A DNA stretch of 48,229 nucleotides from an uncultured Opitutaceae bacterium. GTDB taxonomy: Bacteria; Verrucomicrobiota; Verrucomicrobiia; Opitutales; Opitutaceae. The notes under the pieces were generated by a model. The model did not search any database. It saw nothing but the letters and a program-made list of their open reading frames with translations, and was not told the DNA's origin. Positions 7,819 to 17,928 of this stretch are shown here, piece after piece. Positions within the stretch are counted from its first letter, which is position 1. Every line of letters starts with the position of its first letter. The DNA is taken from positions 1 through 48,229 of the forward strand of contig CALFXL010000073.1 of NCBI GenBank assembly GCA_937958045.1, in the 5' to 3' direction. A program made the translations under genes and the position numbers.

Positions 7819-9423
7819 ATGGTTCGGCGTTCGTTCTCTCGGTTCTTTTCGTTCCTCGCTCTTAGTTTCGGCGCTTGGTTGATCGCTTCGCCGGTCTTCG
7901 CGCAGTCCAAGGTGCTTCTTTTTGGCAATGGCGCCGAGCCGCAGGATCTCGATCCGCAAGTCGTCACCGGCGTGCCCGAGCATCGGTTGATCGATGCGTT
8001 GTTTGAAGGGCTCGTGATGCCTTCCCCTGATGGCCAGGGCGTGGTGCCGGGCGTCGCTGAACGTTGGGACGTTTCCGACGATGGCCTCGTGTACACGTTT
8101 CACCTGCGCGACGATGCACGTTGGTCCAATGGCGATCCGGTCACGGCGCACGACTTCGTCGGTTCGTACAAACGCATGCTCACGGTGTCGCTCGGCGCGG
8201 ACTATGCGTACATGCTTTTCCTGGCGGCGGGCGCGGAGGACTTTTTCCGCGGCAAGATCACCGATTTCGCCGAGACCGGTTTTCGCGCGATCGATGATCG
8301 CACGTTGCAAATCAAGCTGCGGCAACCGGCGCCGTTCTTCGTGAAATCGCTCGCGCATTACGCGTGGTTTCCCGTGCACCTGCCGACGATCGAGAAACAC
8401 GGTGGACTCACGCGCAAAGCCACGCCGTGGACGCGGCCCGAAAACATCGTGAGCAACGGCGCGTTTGTGCTACGCGAGTGGCGTCAGTCGCAGCGCATCG
8501 TGGTCGAGCGTTCGCCGACCTACTGGGATCGCGCGCAGGTGAAGCTGGACGAAATCCATTTCTTCCCGATCGAGCAGAGCGACACCGAGGAGCGCATGTT
8601 TCGCGCGGGGCAGCTGCACATCACCAACGAAGTGCCGCTCAGCAAAATCGCGGTGTATCAGCGCGAGCAGCCGGAGCTCATCCGCATCGAACCTTACAGC
8701 GGCATCTATTTCTATCGCTTCAACACGCTGCGGAAACCGTTCGACGACGTGCGCGTGCGACGCGCGTTGGCGATCTCGATCGATCGCGAGGCGTTGGTGA
8801 AGTTCATCACGCGCGGCGGCGAGACGCCCGCATATTCGTTTATCCCGCCCGACATCGCCGGTTACACGAGCGAATACAAACTGCGCACCGATGTCGCCGA
8901 AGCCAAACGCTTGTTGGCCGAAGCCGGTTATCCGAACGGACGCGGCATCCCGCGCATCGAGCTTTTGTACAACTCGCTCGAAAAACACCGCACGATCGGC
9001 GAAGCGCTGCAGCAGATGTGGAAGCAACGCCTCGGCGTGAACATCTCGCTCTATAATCAAGAGTGGAAGGTGTACCTCGATGCGCAGAAGTCGGGGAACT
9101 TCCAATTCCAGCGCGCGGGCTGGATCGCCGACTATGTCGATCCGCATGTGTTTCTCGATCTCTTCCAAACCGACGGCGGCAACAACAACACCGGCTGGAG
9201 CAACACCGAATACGATCGTTTGCTGACCGCCTCGCTCGACGCGCGTTCGGAAGAAGAACGCTTCGCGATCTACCGGCGCATGGAGCAAATCCTGTTGGAG
9301 GAAGTGCCCGTGATGCCATTGTTCTTCTACACACGCGCCCGCTTAATTTCTCCGCGCGTGCTGCACTATCACAGCACCGTGCTTGATAACTTCCCGTGGA
9401 AACATGTGGACATGACGCCGTGA
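7819..9423 (+). CDS. Peptide ABC transporter substrate-binding protein (SBP_bac_5 / OppA-DppA type)
   Basis: A 534-residue family-5 solute-binding protein. Residues 1-30 form a Sec signal peptide (arginines, hydrophobic core LALSFGAWLIASPVFAQ). The mature protein shows family hallmarks: GAEPQDLDPQ, LFEGLVMPSPDGQGVVPGVA, WDVSDDGLVYTFHLRDDARW, NGDPVTAHDFVGSYKR, and later YFYRFNTLRKPFDDVRVRRA and GWIADYVDPHVFLDLF. These proteins capture oligopeptides in the periplasm. No lipobox is seen, so it is predicted to be soluble. A strong terminator lies just after the stop, and two permease genes follow, so this gene is probably expressed more than the permeases. The ligand cannot be predicted. Confidence 0.93.
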   Translation: MVRRSFSRFFSFLALSFGAWLIASPVFAQSKVLLFGNGAEPQDLDPQVVTGVPEHRLIDALFEGLVMPSPDGQGVVPGVAERWDVSDDGLVYTFHLRDDARWSNGDPVTAHDFVGSYKRMLTVSLGADYAYMLFLAAGAEDFFRGKITDFAETGFRAIDDRTLQIKLRQPAPFFVKSLAHYAWFPVHLPTIEKHGGLTRKATPWTRPENIVSNGAFVLREWRQSQRIVVERSPTYWDRAQVKLDEIHFFPIEQSDTEERMFRAGQLHITNEVPLSKIAVYQREQPELIRIEPYSGIYFYRFNTLRKPFDDVRVRRALAISIDREALVKFITRGGETPAYSFIPPDIAGYTSEYKLRTDVAEAKRLLAEAGYPNGRGIPRIELLYNSLEKHRTIGEALQQMWKQRLGVNISLYNQEWKVYLDAQKSGNFQFQRAGWIADYVDPHVFLDLFQTDGGNNNTGWSNTEYDRLLTASLDARSEEERFAIYRRMEQILLEEVPVMPLFFYTRARLISPRVLHYHSTVLDNFPWKHVDMTP

Positions 9424-9453
9424 TTTCGCGGCGCTCCGCGCGAAACTTTTTTT
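9424..9453 (+). terminator. Intrinsic terminator after the peptide-binding protein gene
   Basis: A 7-bp stem TTTCGCG/CGCGAAA with an 8-nt loop is followed by C and seven Ts. It starts immediately after the TGA stop. Because the permease genes follow in the same direction, it probably attenuates rather than ends the operon. Confidence 0.75.
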
Positions 9454-9556
9454 CGCGTACATTCAAAATTAGCCGCGGAAATCTCGTGGGGCGACGTAAC
9501 AGCGCAGACTTGTCAGCCACTTCCGCGCGTCGCACGGTGTTTGCAACACCGCCTGA

Positions 9557-10576
9557 ATGATCCGCTTTTTCACGTCCCGCCTGCTTCAATCACTGGTCGC
9601 GATGCTGGTGGTCATCACCGTGACCTTCTTCCTCCTGCGCGCCGTGCCGGGAGGTCCTTTCACGCAGGAACGCGCCGTCACTGCCGAAACCGAGCGCGCG
9701 CTCAACGAGCACTACAAGCTCAACGATCCGCTTTGGAAACAGTACGTCGATTACCTGAAAAATCTGACGCCTAAAAAATTCCAGCCGTCGGAGTTCACCA
9801 ACGGCTTCGATCTCAAAAAAGCCTTCGGCGTGGATTTCGGTCCGTCGTTCCGTTACTCGAGCCGCACGGTTAACGAGATCATCGCCGACAAGTTTCCCGT
9901 ATCGATCGATCTCGGCCTCACATCGCTGGCGATCGCGCTGCTCTTGGGCCTCACGCTCGGCGTGATCGCGGCGGCCAAACGCAACACCTGGGCCGACTAC
10001 ACGGCGACGACGATCAGCATGATCGGCATCTCCACGCCCACGTTCGTGATCGGTCCGCTGGCGGTGCTCGTGGTCGCGATCTATCTCGGCTGGGTGCCGG
10101 CTTCCGGCTGGGTGCGTTGGGAAGAAGTGCAAGCGGGCACACAATCGCTCGGCGATTTGATCCGCTCGCGCCTCCTGCCCTGCTGCGTGCTCGGCTTCGC
10201 ATTTGCCGCGCCCATCGCGCGCCTCGCGCGCAGCGGCATGCTCGATGTGTTGAACCAGGACTTCATCCGCACCGCGCGCGCCAAAGGCGCTTCCGAATGG
10301 CGCGTGATCGTGCGCCACACGCTGCGCGGCGGATTGCTGCCCGTCGTCGCTTACCTCGGCCCCGCGACCGCCGGCATCCTCACCGGCTCCTTTGTGATCG
10401 AAACCATTTTCCAGATTCCAGGTCTCGGGCGCGAATTCGTCACGAGCGCCTTCAACCGCGACTACACCCTCGTCCTCGGCACCGTCATCCTCTACGCGGT
10501 GCTGATCATGGGCTTCAACCTCCTCGCCGACGTCGTGCAGGCGTGGATGAATCCAAAGATCCGCTTGGAGAGCTGA
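9557..10576 (+). CDS. Peptide ABC transporter permease, OppB/DppB family
   Basis: A 339-residue membrane protein of the OppB/DppB family. It starts with the classic MIRFFTSRLLQSLVAMLVVI followed by TVTFFLLRAVPGGPF. The C-terminal half carries the cytoplasmic EAA coupling loop (NQDFIRTARAKGASEWRVIV) that docks on the ATPase, and the typical LTGSFVIETIFQIPGLGREF. It forms the transmembrane pore with the OppC-type partner encoded 3 nt downstream. The loop between membrane segments 1 and 2 (residues about 55-105) is longer than in E. coli OppB. Confidence 0.94.
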   Translation: MIRFFTSRLLQSLVAMLVVITVTFFLLRAVPGGPFTQERAVTAETERALNEHYKLNDPLWKQYVDYLKNLTPKKFQPSEFTNGFDLKKAFGVDFGPSFRYSSRTVNEIIADKFPVSIDLGLTSLAIALLLGLTLGVIAAAKRNTWADYTATTISMIGISTPTFVIGPLAVLVVAIYLGWVPASGWVRWEEVQAGTQSLGDLIRSRLLPCCVLGFAFAAPIARLARSGMLDVLNQDFIRTARAKGASEWRVIVRHTLRGGLLPVVAYLGPATAGILTGSFVIETIFQIPGLGREFVTSAFNRDYTLVLGTVILYAVLIMGFNLLADVVQAWMNPKIRLES

Positions 10577-10579
10577 GCC

Positions 10580-11506
<927 letters not shown>

Positions 11507-11523
11507 TCTAGCGTTGCGCCTCG

Positions 11524-13281
11524 ATGAAACGCCTTCTTCCGTACTTTCGCTATCTACGTCCCGTACGCGGAGAATTTGCTGCAGCCGTTTTCTATGGATT
11601 GCTCTTCGGCGCCTCGAGCGGACTCGGCCTGCCCTTCCTGCTGCAAAAAGTTTTCCCGGTCATCTTCGATCAAGGCGAACAATCGCTCACCACGCTCGAG
11701 TTGATCAGCTTCGCCGGATTGCTCCCGTCGATTTTCCTCATCCGCGGCATCGCCGGCTTCCGCAACAGCTACCTCATCAGCCTCTGCGGCGTCCGCGTGC
11801 TTGAGCAGATCCGCCTGCAATACTTCGAAAAACTCCAGCGCCTGCCGCTGAGCTTTTTCGGACGCCGCCAATCGGGCGATCTTCTCGCGCGCGGCCTCAA
11901 CGACGCCAACCAGCTCCAGAACACCATCACCACCGTCGCCAACGAAGCGATCAAACAACCGGCGACGTTGATCAGCGCGCTGGGCGCCCTCGTGTATTTG
12001 TCCTTTGAATACAACGAAGTCGTTTTCGTTCTGCTCTGCCTCGCGCTGGTCCCCGCGTCGGTGTTTCCCATCCGCATGGTCGGCAAAAACCTGCTGCGCC
12101 GCGCACGCCAGATGCAGGATCAGGTCGGCGGCGTCACCGGTCTCTTTTCCGAGAATCTCGGTGCCACACGCGAGGTCCGCGCCTTCGGCCTCGAGGGCCG
12201 TGAGATCGGTCGTTTTCGCGAGGCGATCCAGCGGCTGTTTCACGTGCAGCTCAAGGTCGTCAAATACTCGAACATCCTTTCCCCCACCATCGAGTTCATG
12301 TCGACGCTCGGGGTCTCCGCGGCACTGATCTACGCGTACTACGTGAACCTCCCCTGGGAGGTGTTTTTCTCCATGGTCGGCGCGCTCTACATGAGCTACG
12401 ACCCCATCAAGAAAATGGGCGCCATCAACAACGAGATGAAGCGCGGACTCAGCGCGCTCGATCGTCTTGAAGAAGTGCTCAACGCGCCCGACGAAATCAC
12501 CGATCCGCCGAAGCCCGTGCACATCGGCCGCCTCAAAGGTGAGATCGGGTTCCGCGATGTGACTTTCGCCTACAAAGAAGGCGAACCGGTGCTGGTCGAT
12601 GTTTCGACGACCATTCCCGCCGGCACGGTCTGCGCGCTCGTCGGGCCGAGCGGCGCGGGCAAATCCACCTTCGTCAACCTCGTGCCGCGCTTCTACGAAG
12701 TCTCCGCCGGTGGCGTGACCATCGACGGCGTCGACGTGCGCGCCATGCGCCTCGCAGACCTTCGCCGCAACATCGCGATCGTCTCGCAAGAACCCGTCCT
12801 CTTCAACGATACCATCTACAACAACCTGCTGCTCGGTCGTCCGGGCGCGACGCGCGCCGAAGTCGAACAAGCCGCTCGCGACGCGTATGCGCACGACTTC
12901 ATTTTGTCGCAGCCAAATGGATACGACACTATCGTCGGTGAACGCGGCGGCAAACTTTCGGGCGGACAAAAACAACGCCTCGCGGTCGCCCGCGCTTTCT
13001 TGCGCGACGCGCCCATCTTGATCCTCGACGAAGCCACGAGCGCGTTGGATAGCGAGAGCGAGGCGTACATTCAAAAGGCGCTGCAGAAACTCGTAATCGG
13101 CAAAACCGTGCTGATCATCGCCCACCGTTTCAGCACGATCCGCGACGCTTCGATGATCCTCGTCTTCGACCGCGGCCACATCGTCGCCACCGGCCCTCAC
13201 GCCGAGCTATATCAGCAGAACGCGTTGTACAAATCGCTCTACGAGCAGCAGCTCGTACCGACCACCGCCAGGCAAGCGTAA
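11524..13281 (+). CDS. MsbA-like ABC exporter (fused permease and ATPase), probable lipid or LPS flippase
   Basis: A 585-residue half-transporter. Residues 1-320 form a type I exporter membrane domain with six segments, including LSFFGRRQSGDLLARGLNDANQLQ. The nucleotide-binding domain begins near 340 and has Walker A GPSGAGKS (about 374-381), signature LSGGQKQRLAVARAFL (about 478) and Walker B ILILDEATSALD, then the H-loop IAHRFSTI. The closest functional group by pattern is MsbA/lipid exporters, which flip lipid A core or other glycolipids outward as homodimers. Its position at the head of a glycosyltransferase run fits glycolipid export. It starts 17 nt after the OppC-like gene; substrate is inferred. 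Confidence 0.9.
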   Translation: MKRLLPYFRYLRPVRGEFAAAVFYGLLFGASSGLGLPFLLQKVFPVIFDQGEQSLTTLELISFAGLLPSIFLIRGIAGFRNSYLISLCGVRVLEQIRLQYFEKLQRLPLSFFGRRQSGDLLARGLNDANQLQNTITTVANEAIKQPATLISALGALVYLSFEYNEVVFVLLCLALVPASVFPIRMVGKNLLRRARQMQDQVGGVTGLFSENLGATREVRAFGLEGREIGRFREAIQRLFHVQLKVVKYSNILSPTIEFMSTLGVSAALIYAYYVNLPWEVFFSMVGALYMSYDPIKKMGAINNEMKRGLSALDRLEEVLNAPDEITDPPKPVHIGRLKGEIGFRDVTFAYKEGEPVLVDVSTTIPAGTVCALVGPSGAGKSTFVNLVPRFYEVSAGGVTIDGVDVRAMRLADLRRNIAIVSQEPVLFNDTIYNNLLLGRPGATRAEVEQAARDAYAHDFILSQPNGYDTIVGERGGKLSGGQKQRLAVARAFLRDAPILILDEATSALDSESEAYIQKALQKLVIGKTVLIIAHRFSTIRDASMILVFDRGHIVATGPHAELYQQNALYKSLYEQQLVPTTARQA

Positions 13282-13345
13282 CAAGCAAGCTGCGCGCCGC
13301 TAAACCTTTCAGAACCGCGCCGAAAGCGCGGCTTTGACGTCATTA

Positions 13346-14299
13346 ATGTCCGTAGAATCGCCAGTACTATTTATCGTCTTCAATCGTCCCGACACGACCG
13401 CACGCGTGTTTTCCCGCATACGCGATGCGCGCCCCGCGAAGCTCTTCATCGCCGCGGACGGCCCGCGCGACACGCGAGAAGGCGAAGCACAACTTTGCGC
13501 CGAGGTCCGCCAGATCGCGACCGCCGTGGATTGGCCGTGCGAAGTGAAAACGCTCTTTCGAGAGAAAAACCTGGGCTGCAAATACGCGGTTTCTTCAGCC
13601 ATCACGTGGTTTTTCGAGCACGTGGAGGAAGGCATCATTCTCGAAGACGATTGCGAACCCGCGCCCGACTTTTTCCGTTTCTGCGACACGTTGCTGGCGC
13701 ACTACCGTCACGACACGCGCATCCGCCATATCGGCGGGAGCAACCTCCAGCACGGACGACGCCGCGGAGATGCTTCGTACTATTTCTCGCGGCTCTCACA
13801 CGTGTGGGGCTGGGCCACTTGGCGACGTGCGTGGAAAGACTACGACGTCGAGTTATCCGCGTTCAGCGATGAGCAAATCGATGCCTTCGTTCAAAACCGC
13901 TTCGAACCGGTCACGGCACATTGCTGGCTCGAGATGATCCACGGCGCGCGCAAAGGCACGCTCAACACATGGGACGTCCAGTGGGTATTTACTAATTGGA
14001 TACACGACGCGCTTAACATCATTCCCAACGTCAACCTGATCTCGAACATCGGCTTCGACGCTCGCGCTACGCACACGATCGAGCACTGCAGTAACAACGC
14101 CGCTCTTTCCACCGGAACATTGGGCCCGATTATTCATCCCATTGTATTTGCTCCGACAGCAGAAGCGGACGCATACACGATGGATCTCGATTTTAATCTC
14201 CTTCAACGCAGGCGAAAAGCCGACCGCCTGAAGTACCGTCTCAAACGCTGGCTCGCACGTCACGGCGGCCCCTCGCGCTGGCAACGCGCCGGCTTCTAG
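13346..14299 (+). CDS. Glycosyltransferase-like protein (GT-A fold, HlpA-annotated type)
   Basis: A 317-residue protein starting MSVESPVLFIVFNRPDTTAR, then KLFIAADGPRDTREGE. This opening is typical of nucleotide-diphospho-sugar transferases often labelled HlpA-like. An acidic motif IILEDDCEPAPDFF near residue 100 is the likely metal and sugar-nucleotide site. HVWGWATWRRAWKDYD follows, a conserved tryptophan-rich acceptor-side motif. I chose the ATG at 13346; an in-frame TTG lies 12 nt earlier. It is the first glycosyltransferase after the MsbA-like exporter and probably acts in the cytoplasm on a surface glycan. Donor and acceptor are unknown. Confidence 0.8.
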   Translation: MSVESPVLFIVFNRPDTTARVFSRIRDARPAKLFIAADGPRDTREGEAQLCAEVRQIATAVDWPCEVKTLFREKNLGCKYAVSSAITWFFEHVEEGIILEDDCEPAPDFFRFCDTLLAHYRHDTRIRHIGGSNLQHGRRRGDASYYFSRLSHVWGWATWRRAWKDYDVELSAFSDEQIDAFVQNRFEPVTAHCWLEMIHGARKGTLNTWDVQWVFTNWIHDALNIIPNVNLISNIGFDARATHTIEHCSNNAALSTGTLGPIIHPIVFAPTAEADAYTMDLDFNLLQRRRKADRLKYRLKRWLARHGGPSRWQRAGF

Positions 14300-14480
14300 T
14301 CGCTCACCGCAGAATAATCGGCGCGATTTTGTGCATTGTTCTCACGAGCCGTCGCCATTGGCACGGCTTCTGGTGACTTGTGTACATCGATCCATACGCG
14401 CGCCCGAGTTATCCGCGCCGGCAAACCACAACACGTGGGAACATCCAGCCAACGTCACTTTTCTATCACACGCATCACTG

Positions 14481-15521
14481 ATGAGTCATTCCACCACCGA
14501 TGTCCTCCCGGTCAGCATCATGGTTCCTACGCGGAACTCGATGGACAAGCTGCCTGCAAATCTCGCTCGGCACCGTGAATTATTCGCGAGCTGTGCGGAG
14601 ATCGTTCATTGCGACAGTCACTCCGACGACCAGACCAAAGCCTTTTTCGCGCAGCAGTTTTCCCTGCATCGCAATTTGCGGCAGATCGATCATCCTCCCG
14701 GGCTTTATGCATCGTGGAATCACGGGCTCCGCCACTGCACGCAGCCGTTCACGTACATTTCCACGGTCGGCGACGAGATCAGCGCTGAGGGTCTAATACG
14801 ATTGGTGCGCCTTGCTCAGGAAACAGAGTCGGATGTGGTTTTTTCGCCGCCGGTCTTCGTGAACGAGGAACAAAAGGTCGTTAACGACATCCTGTGGCCG
14901 GTTCACAAGCTGATCGCCAATCATCGAATTCGCAGCGAAGGATCCATCTCCAGCACACTGGTATTTGCCGAAGCCGTTCTTCATGCACCCGACGGCATCT
15001 TAGGAAGCGCGGCCAGTTGTTTGTTTCGCACGGAATTTCTTCGATCGCGCCCGTATCCAACAGAGTACTACGGCGCGGGCGACTCGGTCTGGGCGCTGGA
15101 CAACCTCCTTGAAGCCCGTTGCGCGATCATTCCCTCACCAATTTCGACGTTTCTGCTTCATCCGAAATCGTACGAGAGCAACAGCGCGCTCAACACCAAG
15201 ATCGCAATACTGATCCGGCAGTTTATCCGCGCCAAGTTGCAGCGTCTTCTCGAAGCAGACGCTATCGAATCGGCAAGTCAGGCGGACGACATCTCCCGCG
15301 AACTGATTCAGCAATTGCACGACTACAACGAGGTACGTTTGTCCGAAGCGCGGTGGCAACGCGAAGTCGTATCCCACCGCCGGCAAGCACCACGCAGTTG
15401 GTACTTCAGTCCCCGCGCCTGGTCGGCGCGCTATCGGCGCAACCAGCTTCGCCAGCACGCCAGTCTGCTCACCACGCTCGTACGTCGTTCGCGCAGTGCG
15501 TCACTCAGTCTTCTTCATTGA
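14481..15521 (+). CDS. Putative family-2-like glycosyltransferase
   Basis: A 346-residue protein. The ATG at 14481 (MSHSTTDVLPVSIMVPTRNS) is preferred over an in-frame GTG at 14331 because the first 50 extra residues are not glycosyltransferase-like. Residues about 10-100 give a GT-A nucleotide-binding fold: VSIMVPTRNS, then AEIVHCDSHSDDQT with acidic residues, and YASWNHGLRHCTQPFTYIST. VGDEIS may stand for the DXD-like motif. The C-terminal ~100 residues are charged and helical. Base composition looks slightly less GC-rich than its neighbours, and gaps of about 180 and 160 nt flank it. Substrate unknown. Confidence 0.72.
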   Translation: MSHSTTDVLPVSIMVPTRNSMDKLPANLARHRELFASCAEIVHCDSHSDDQTKAFFAQQFSLHRNLRQIDHPPGLYASWNHGLRHCTQPFTYISTVGDEISAEGLIRLVRLAQETESDVVFSPPVFVNEEQKVVNDILWPVHKLIANHRIRSEGSISSTLVFAEAVLHAPDGILGSAASCLFRTEFLRSRPYPTEYYGAGDSVWALDNLLEARCAIIPSPISTFLLHPKSYESNSALNTKIAILIRQFIRAKLQRLLEADAIESASQADDISRELIQQLHDYNEVRLSEARWQREVVSHRRQAPRSWYFSPRAWSARYRRNQLRQHASLLTTLVRRSRSASLSLLH

Positions 15522-15682
15522 AGCAGCCGCGCGGGAAGAACGTCCGAACAATCTCCCTAAGTTTTCTCAGCGTTCCTTAAGTAGTCGTTTAAACTTCATG
15601 TTCACGGCTTAACCACTTTTCCCGGCACCAAATCGGAGACTCGACCTCTTATGACACGCCCGCTGGATTTCACTTTCGCACC

Positions 15683-16840
15683 ATGTCCACCCGTGGCCCG
15701 ATCCGCGTTCTCTACGATCATCAAGCCTTCGCCTTTCAAAATTTCGGCGGTATCTCGCGCTATCACGCGGACCTTTGGAAAAAGTTTGAGAGCATACCGG
15801 GCATCCACGCCAAAATCGCGGTTCTCTATTCCGACAACGCCAACCTCGCCGAGCTGACGTCTCTTCGCGGCTCCTATCAGCCGACCGCGAGCTATCGGCG
15901 TCCGTTTCCCAACAGCCTTTTCAGAAAACTCCGGCAAAAGCACACGGTCGCCATCGCCAATCGCCGTCATTCGTTGGCCGCTCTCACGCGCGGGGATTTC
16001 GATATTTTCCACCCGACTTACTACGATCCCTACTTCGTCGAATCGCTTCCGCGCACTCCCATCGTACTCACGGTGCACGACATGATTCACGAGATCTTTC
16101 CCGATCAGTTCCCTCTCGCGGAAACGACCACCTTTCAGAAAGAAACCTGCGTCCAACACGCCACGCATCTCATCGCGGTGTCCGAAACCACCAAGCGCGA
16201 TCTTATGCGGTTTCATCGTTTGTCGGCGGATGCGATTACGGTGATTCACCACGGCAGTGATCTTTCACCCGAGCGGATTTCGCCGGCCTCACTTTCGCTA
16301 CCCACCCGCTACTTGCTATACGTCGGCCATCGAAACGGCTACAAAAACGGCTACTTCCTCTGGCGGGCGCTCCGTAGGGCAATTTTGGATACACCCGATC
16401 TGCATCTGCTTTGTGCGGGCGGAGGCTCCTTCAGCGCCGGGGAAAATGCCTTTCTTGCTTCGCTCGGTCTTCAAGAGCGCGTCCTCTCCGTGGGCGCCTT
16501 TCCGGCTGAATTGGTCGCGCTGTACCAGCGCGCGGTCGCATTCATTTTTCCGTCGTTGTACGAGGGATTCGGCATACCGATCCTCGAAGCATTTAACTGC
16601 AATTGTCCGGTGCTTGCGAGCGACACGCCTGCACTGCGCGAGATCGCCGACGAAGCCGCGGTCTATTTTGATCCCAAAAATATCGAGGCGATCGAGGAGA
16701 GCACCCGACGCATCTTGGTCGACCGGGACCTGCGCGCAAAACTCGTGCAAGCCGGAGCCAAACGCAGAGGCGATTTCTCGGTGGACAAATGCGCGCAAGA
16801 AACGGCGCGCCTCTATGCCTCGTTGGCTAGTGTGCGCTGA
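15683..16840 (+). CDS. Glycosyltransferase family 4 (GT-B fold)
   Basis: A 385-residue GT-B glycosyltransferase. The start MSTRGPIRVLYDHQAFAFQN, followed by FGGISRYHADL, is typical of mannosyltransferase-like group 1 enzymes. The middle has TVHDMIHEIFPDQFP and AVSETTKRDLMRFH. The C-terminal donor-binding domain has LLYVGHRNGYKN, AFIFPSLYEGFGIPILEAFN (the E-x7-E motif), and CPVLASDTPALREIADEAA. It transfers a sugar from a nucleotide donor with retention of configuration, probably during LPS or exopolysaccharide assembly. The ATG at 15683 fits the conserved family start. The specific sugar cannot be assigned. Confidence 0.9.
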   Translation: MSTRGPIRVLYDHQAFAFQNFGGISRYHADLWKKFESIPGIHAKIAVLYSDNANLAELTSLRGSYQPTASYRRPFPNSLFRKLRQKHTVAIANRRHSLAALTRGDFDIFHPTYYDPYFVESLPRTPIVLTVHDMIHEIFPDQFPLAETTTFQKETCVQHATHLIAVSETTKRDLMRFHRLSADAITVIHHGSDLSPERISPASLSLPTRYLLYVGHRNGYKNGYFLWRALRRAILDTPDLHLLCAGGGSFSAGENAFLASLGLQERVLSVGAFPAELVALYQRAVAFIFPSLYEGFGIPILEAFNCNCPVLASDTPALREIADEAAVYFDPKNIEAIEESTRRILVDRDLRAKLVQAGAKRRGDFSVDKCAQETARLYASLASVR

Positions 16841-16959
16841 GACCTAGATCTCGCCGCCGTGTCCGAAGATTTTTGTCGCTGCCGCGCAAACGCGCTCGCC
16901 AGCGCGCGTCTTCACACGCAGGGCTTTTCTCGCCTATTTCTTCGTCCTACATCCGCCGC

Positions 16960-17922
16960 GTGTCTCACCGCAAAGTCAGCGTTCTCATCCCCTGCTACAA
17001 TCAGGCCCGCTTTCTTCCGCAAGCAATCGAGTCCGTGCTCTCTCAGACCGGAGTCGATTGGGAATTGTTGATCAGCGACGACGCTTCGACCGATGGTTCG
17101 GCCGACATCATTCGCGATTACGCGGCTCGCGATTCGCGCATTCGTTTTCATCTGCAATCGCCTAATCTCGGCATGGCCGCCAATTGGAACTGGTGCCTGC
17201 ATCATGCTTCCGGCGACTACGCTAAATTTCTTTTCGGCGACGACTACCATACCTCCAACGACACGCTCGCGACGCTCGCCGACGCGCTCGATCGCGATCC
17301 GCGCGTTGTGCTCGCGACGAGTTATCGAACGATCGTCGATGAGCAATCGCGTCCACTGCGCACCGCCGAAGCGGCCGGGCTCGAAGGTTATCATGCAGGC
17401 GCCGACGCGACGCTTCGCTGTCTCCTTTCGGGAAAAAACCTCATCGGCGAACCGTCGGCGGTGATGTTCCGCCGCGAAACAGCCGCACGCGGATTCGATC
17501 CGAGTTACCGCCAGCTCATCGATCTCGAGTTTTACGCGCATCTTCTCGAGCGCGGCGATCTCGCCTGCGTCGCGCGACCGCTCTGTGCGTTTCGCCGCCA
17601 CAGCCAGCAACAAACCGCCATCAACAGTCGCTCACGCGTCGGCGAAGACGAAGGGCTGCGCTTGCAGCGTCAGTACTTGCCGTTGATGCGCCGTTATGTA
17701 CAGCAAGGCGGCTCGCGTCACTCGGTGCGACAGGCGCTTTTTCGCGGAGTTTATTTCGCGCGGAAAAACGCTCAGCGCACCGAAGAAAGTCTGGCCAACG
17801 AACGCGTCCTGTTGCGTGAACTCACGCCTGCGTGGTACGCCGCCTACTGGATTCGTCATCGTCTCACCAAACCGTTGGCTAATCTTGGAAAACTCTTCAG
17901 CCGCACGCGGCGCACTCGCTGA
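16960..17922 (+). CDS. Glycosyltransferase family 2
   Basis: A GT2 enzyme of about 320 residues. The first recognisable sequence is HRKVSVLIPCYNQARFLPQA, followed by LLISDDASTDGSADIIRDYA and YAKFLFGDDYHTSNDT, in which DD gives the DXD-like metal site. VCFRRE-like EPSAVMFRRET and a basic C-terminal region follow. No ATG fits; I place the start at the GTG at 16960, 3 codons before KVSVLIP. An in-frame TTG at 16873 would add 29 residues of low-complexity, Arg/Ser-rich sequence. The next gene starts 6 nt after the stop, so the two are likely co-translated. Confidence 0.87.
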   Translation: MSHRKVSVLIPCYNQARFLPQAIESVLSQTGVDWELLISDDASTDGSADIIRDYAARDSRIRFHLQSPNLGMAANWNWCLHHASGDYAKFLFGDDYHTSNDTLATLADALDRDPRVVLATSYRTIVDEQSRPLRTAEAAGLEGYHAGADATLRCLLSGKNLIGEPSAVMFRRETAARGFDPSYRQLIDLEFYAHLLERGDLACVARPLCAFRRHSQQQTAINSRSRVGEDEGLRLQRQYLPLMRRYVQQGGSRHSVRQALFRGVYFARKNAQRTEESLANERVLLRELTPAWYAAYWIRHRLTKPLANLGKLFSRTRRTR

Positions 17923-17928
17923 TTTTTC

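Noticed and set aside
11554..13200. 548-codon open frame antisense to the MsbA-like gene
   Set aside because: Low-complexity translation; the exporter is unmistakable on the plus strand.
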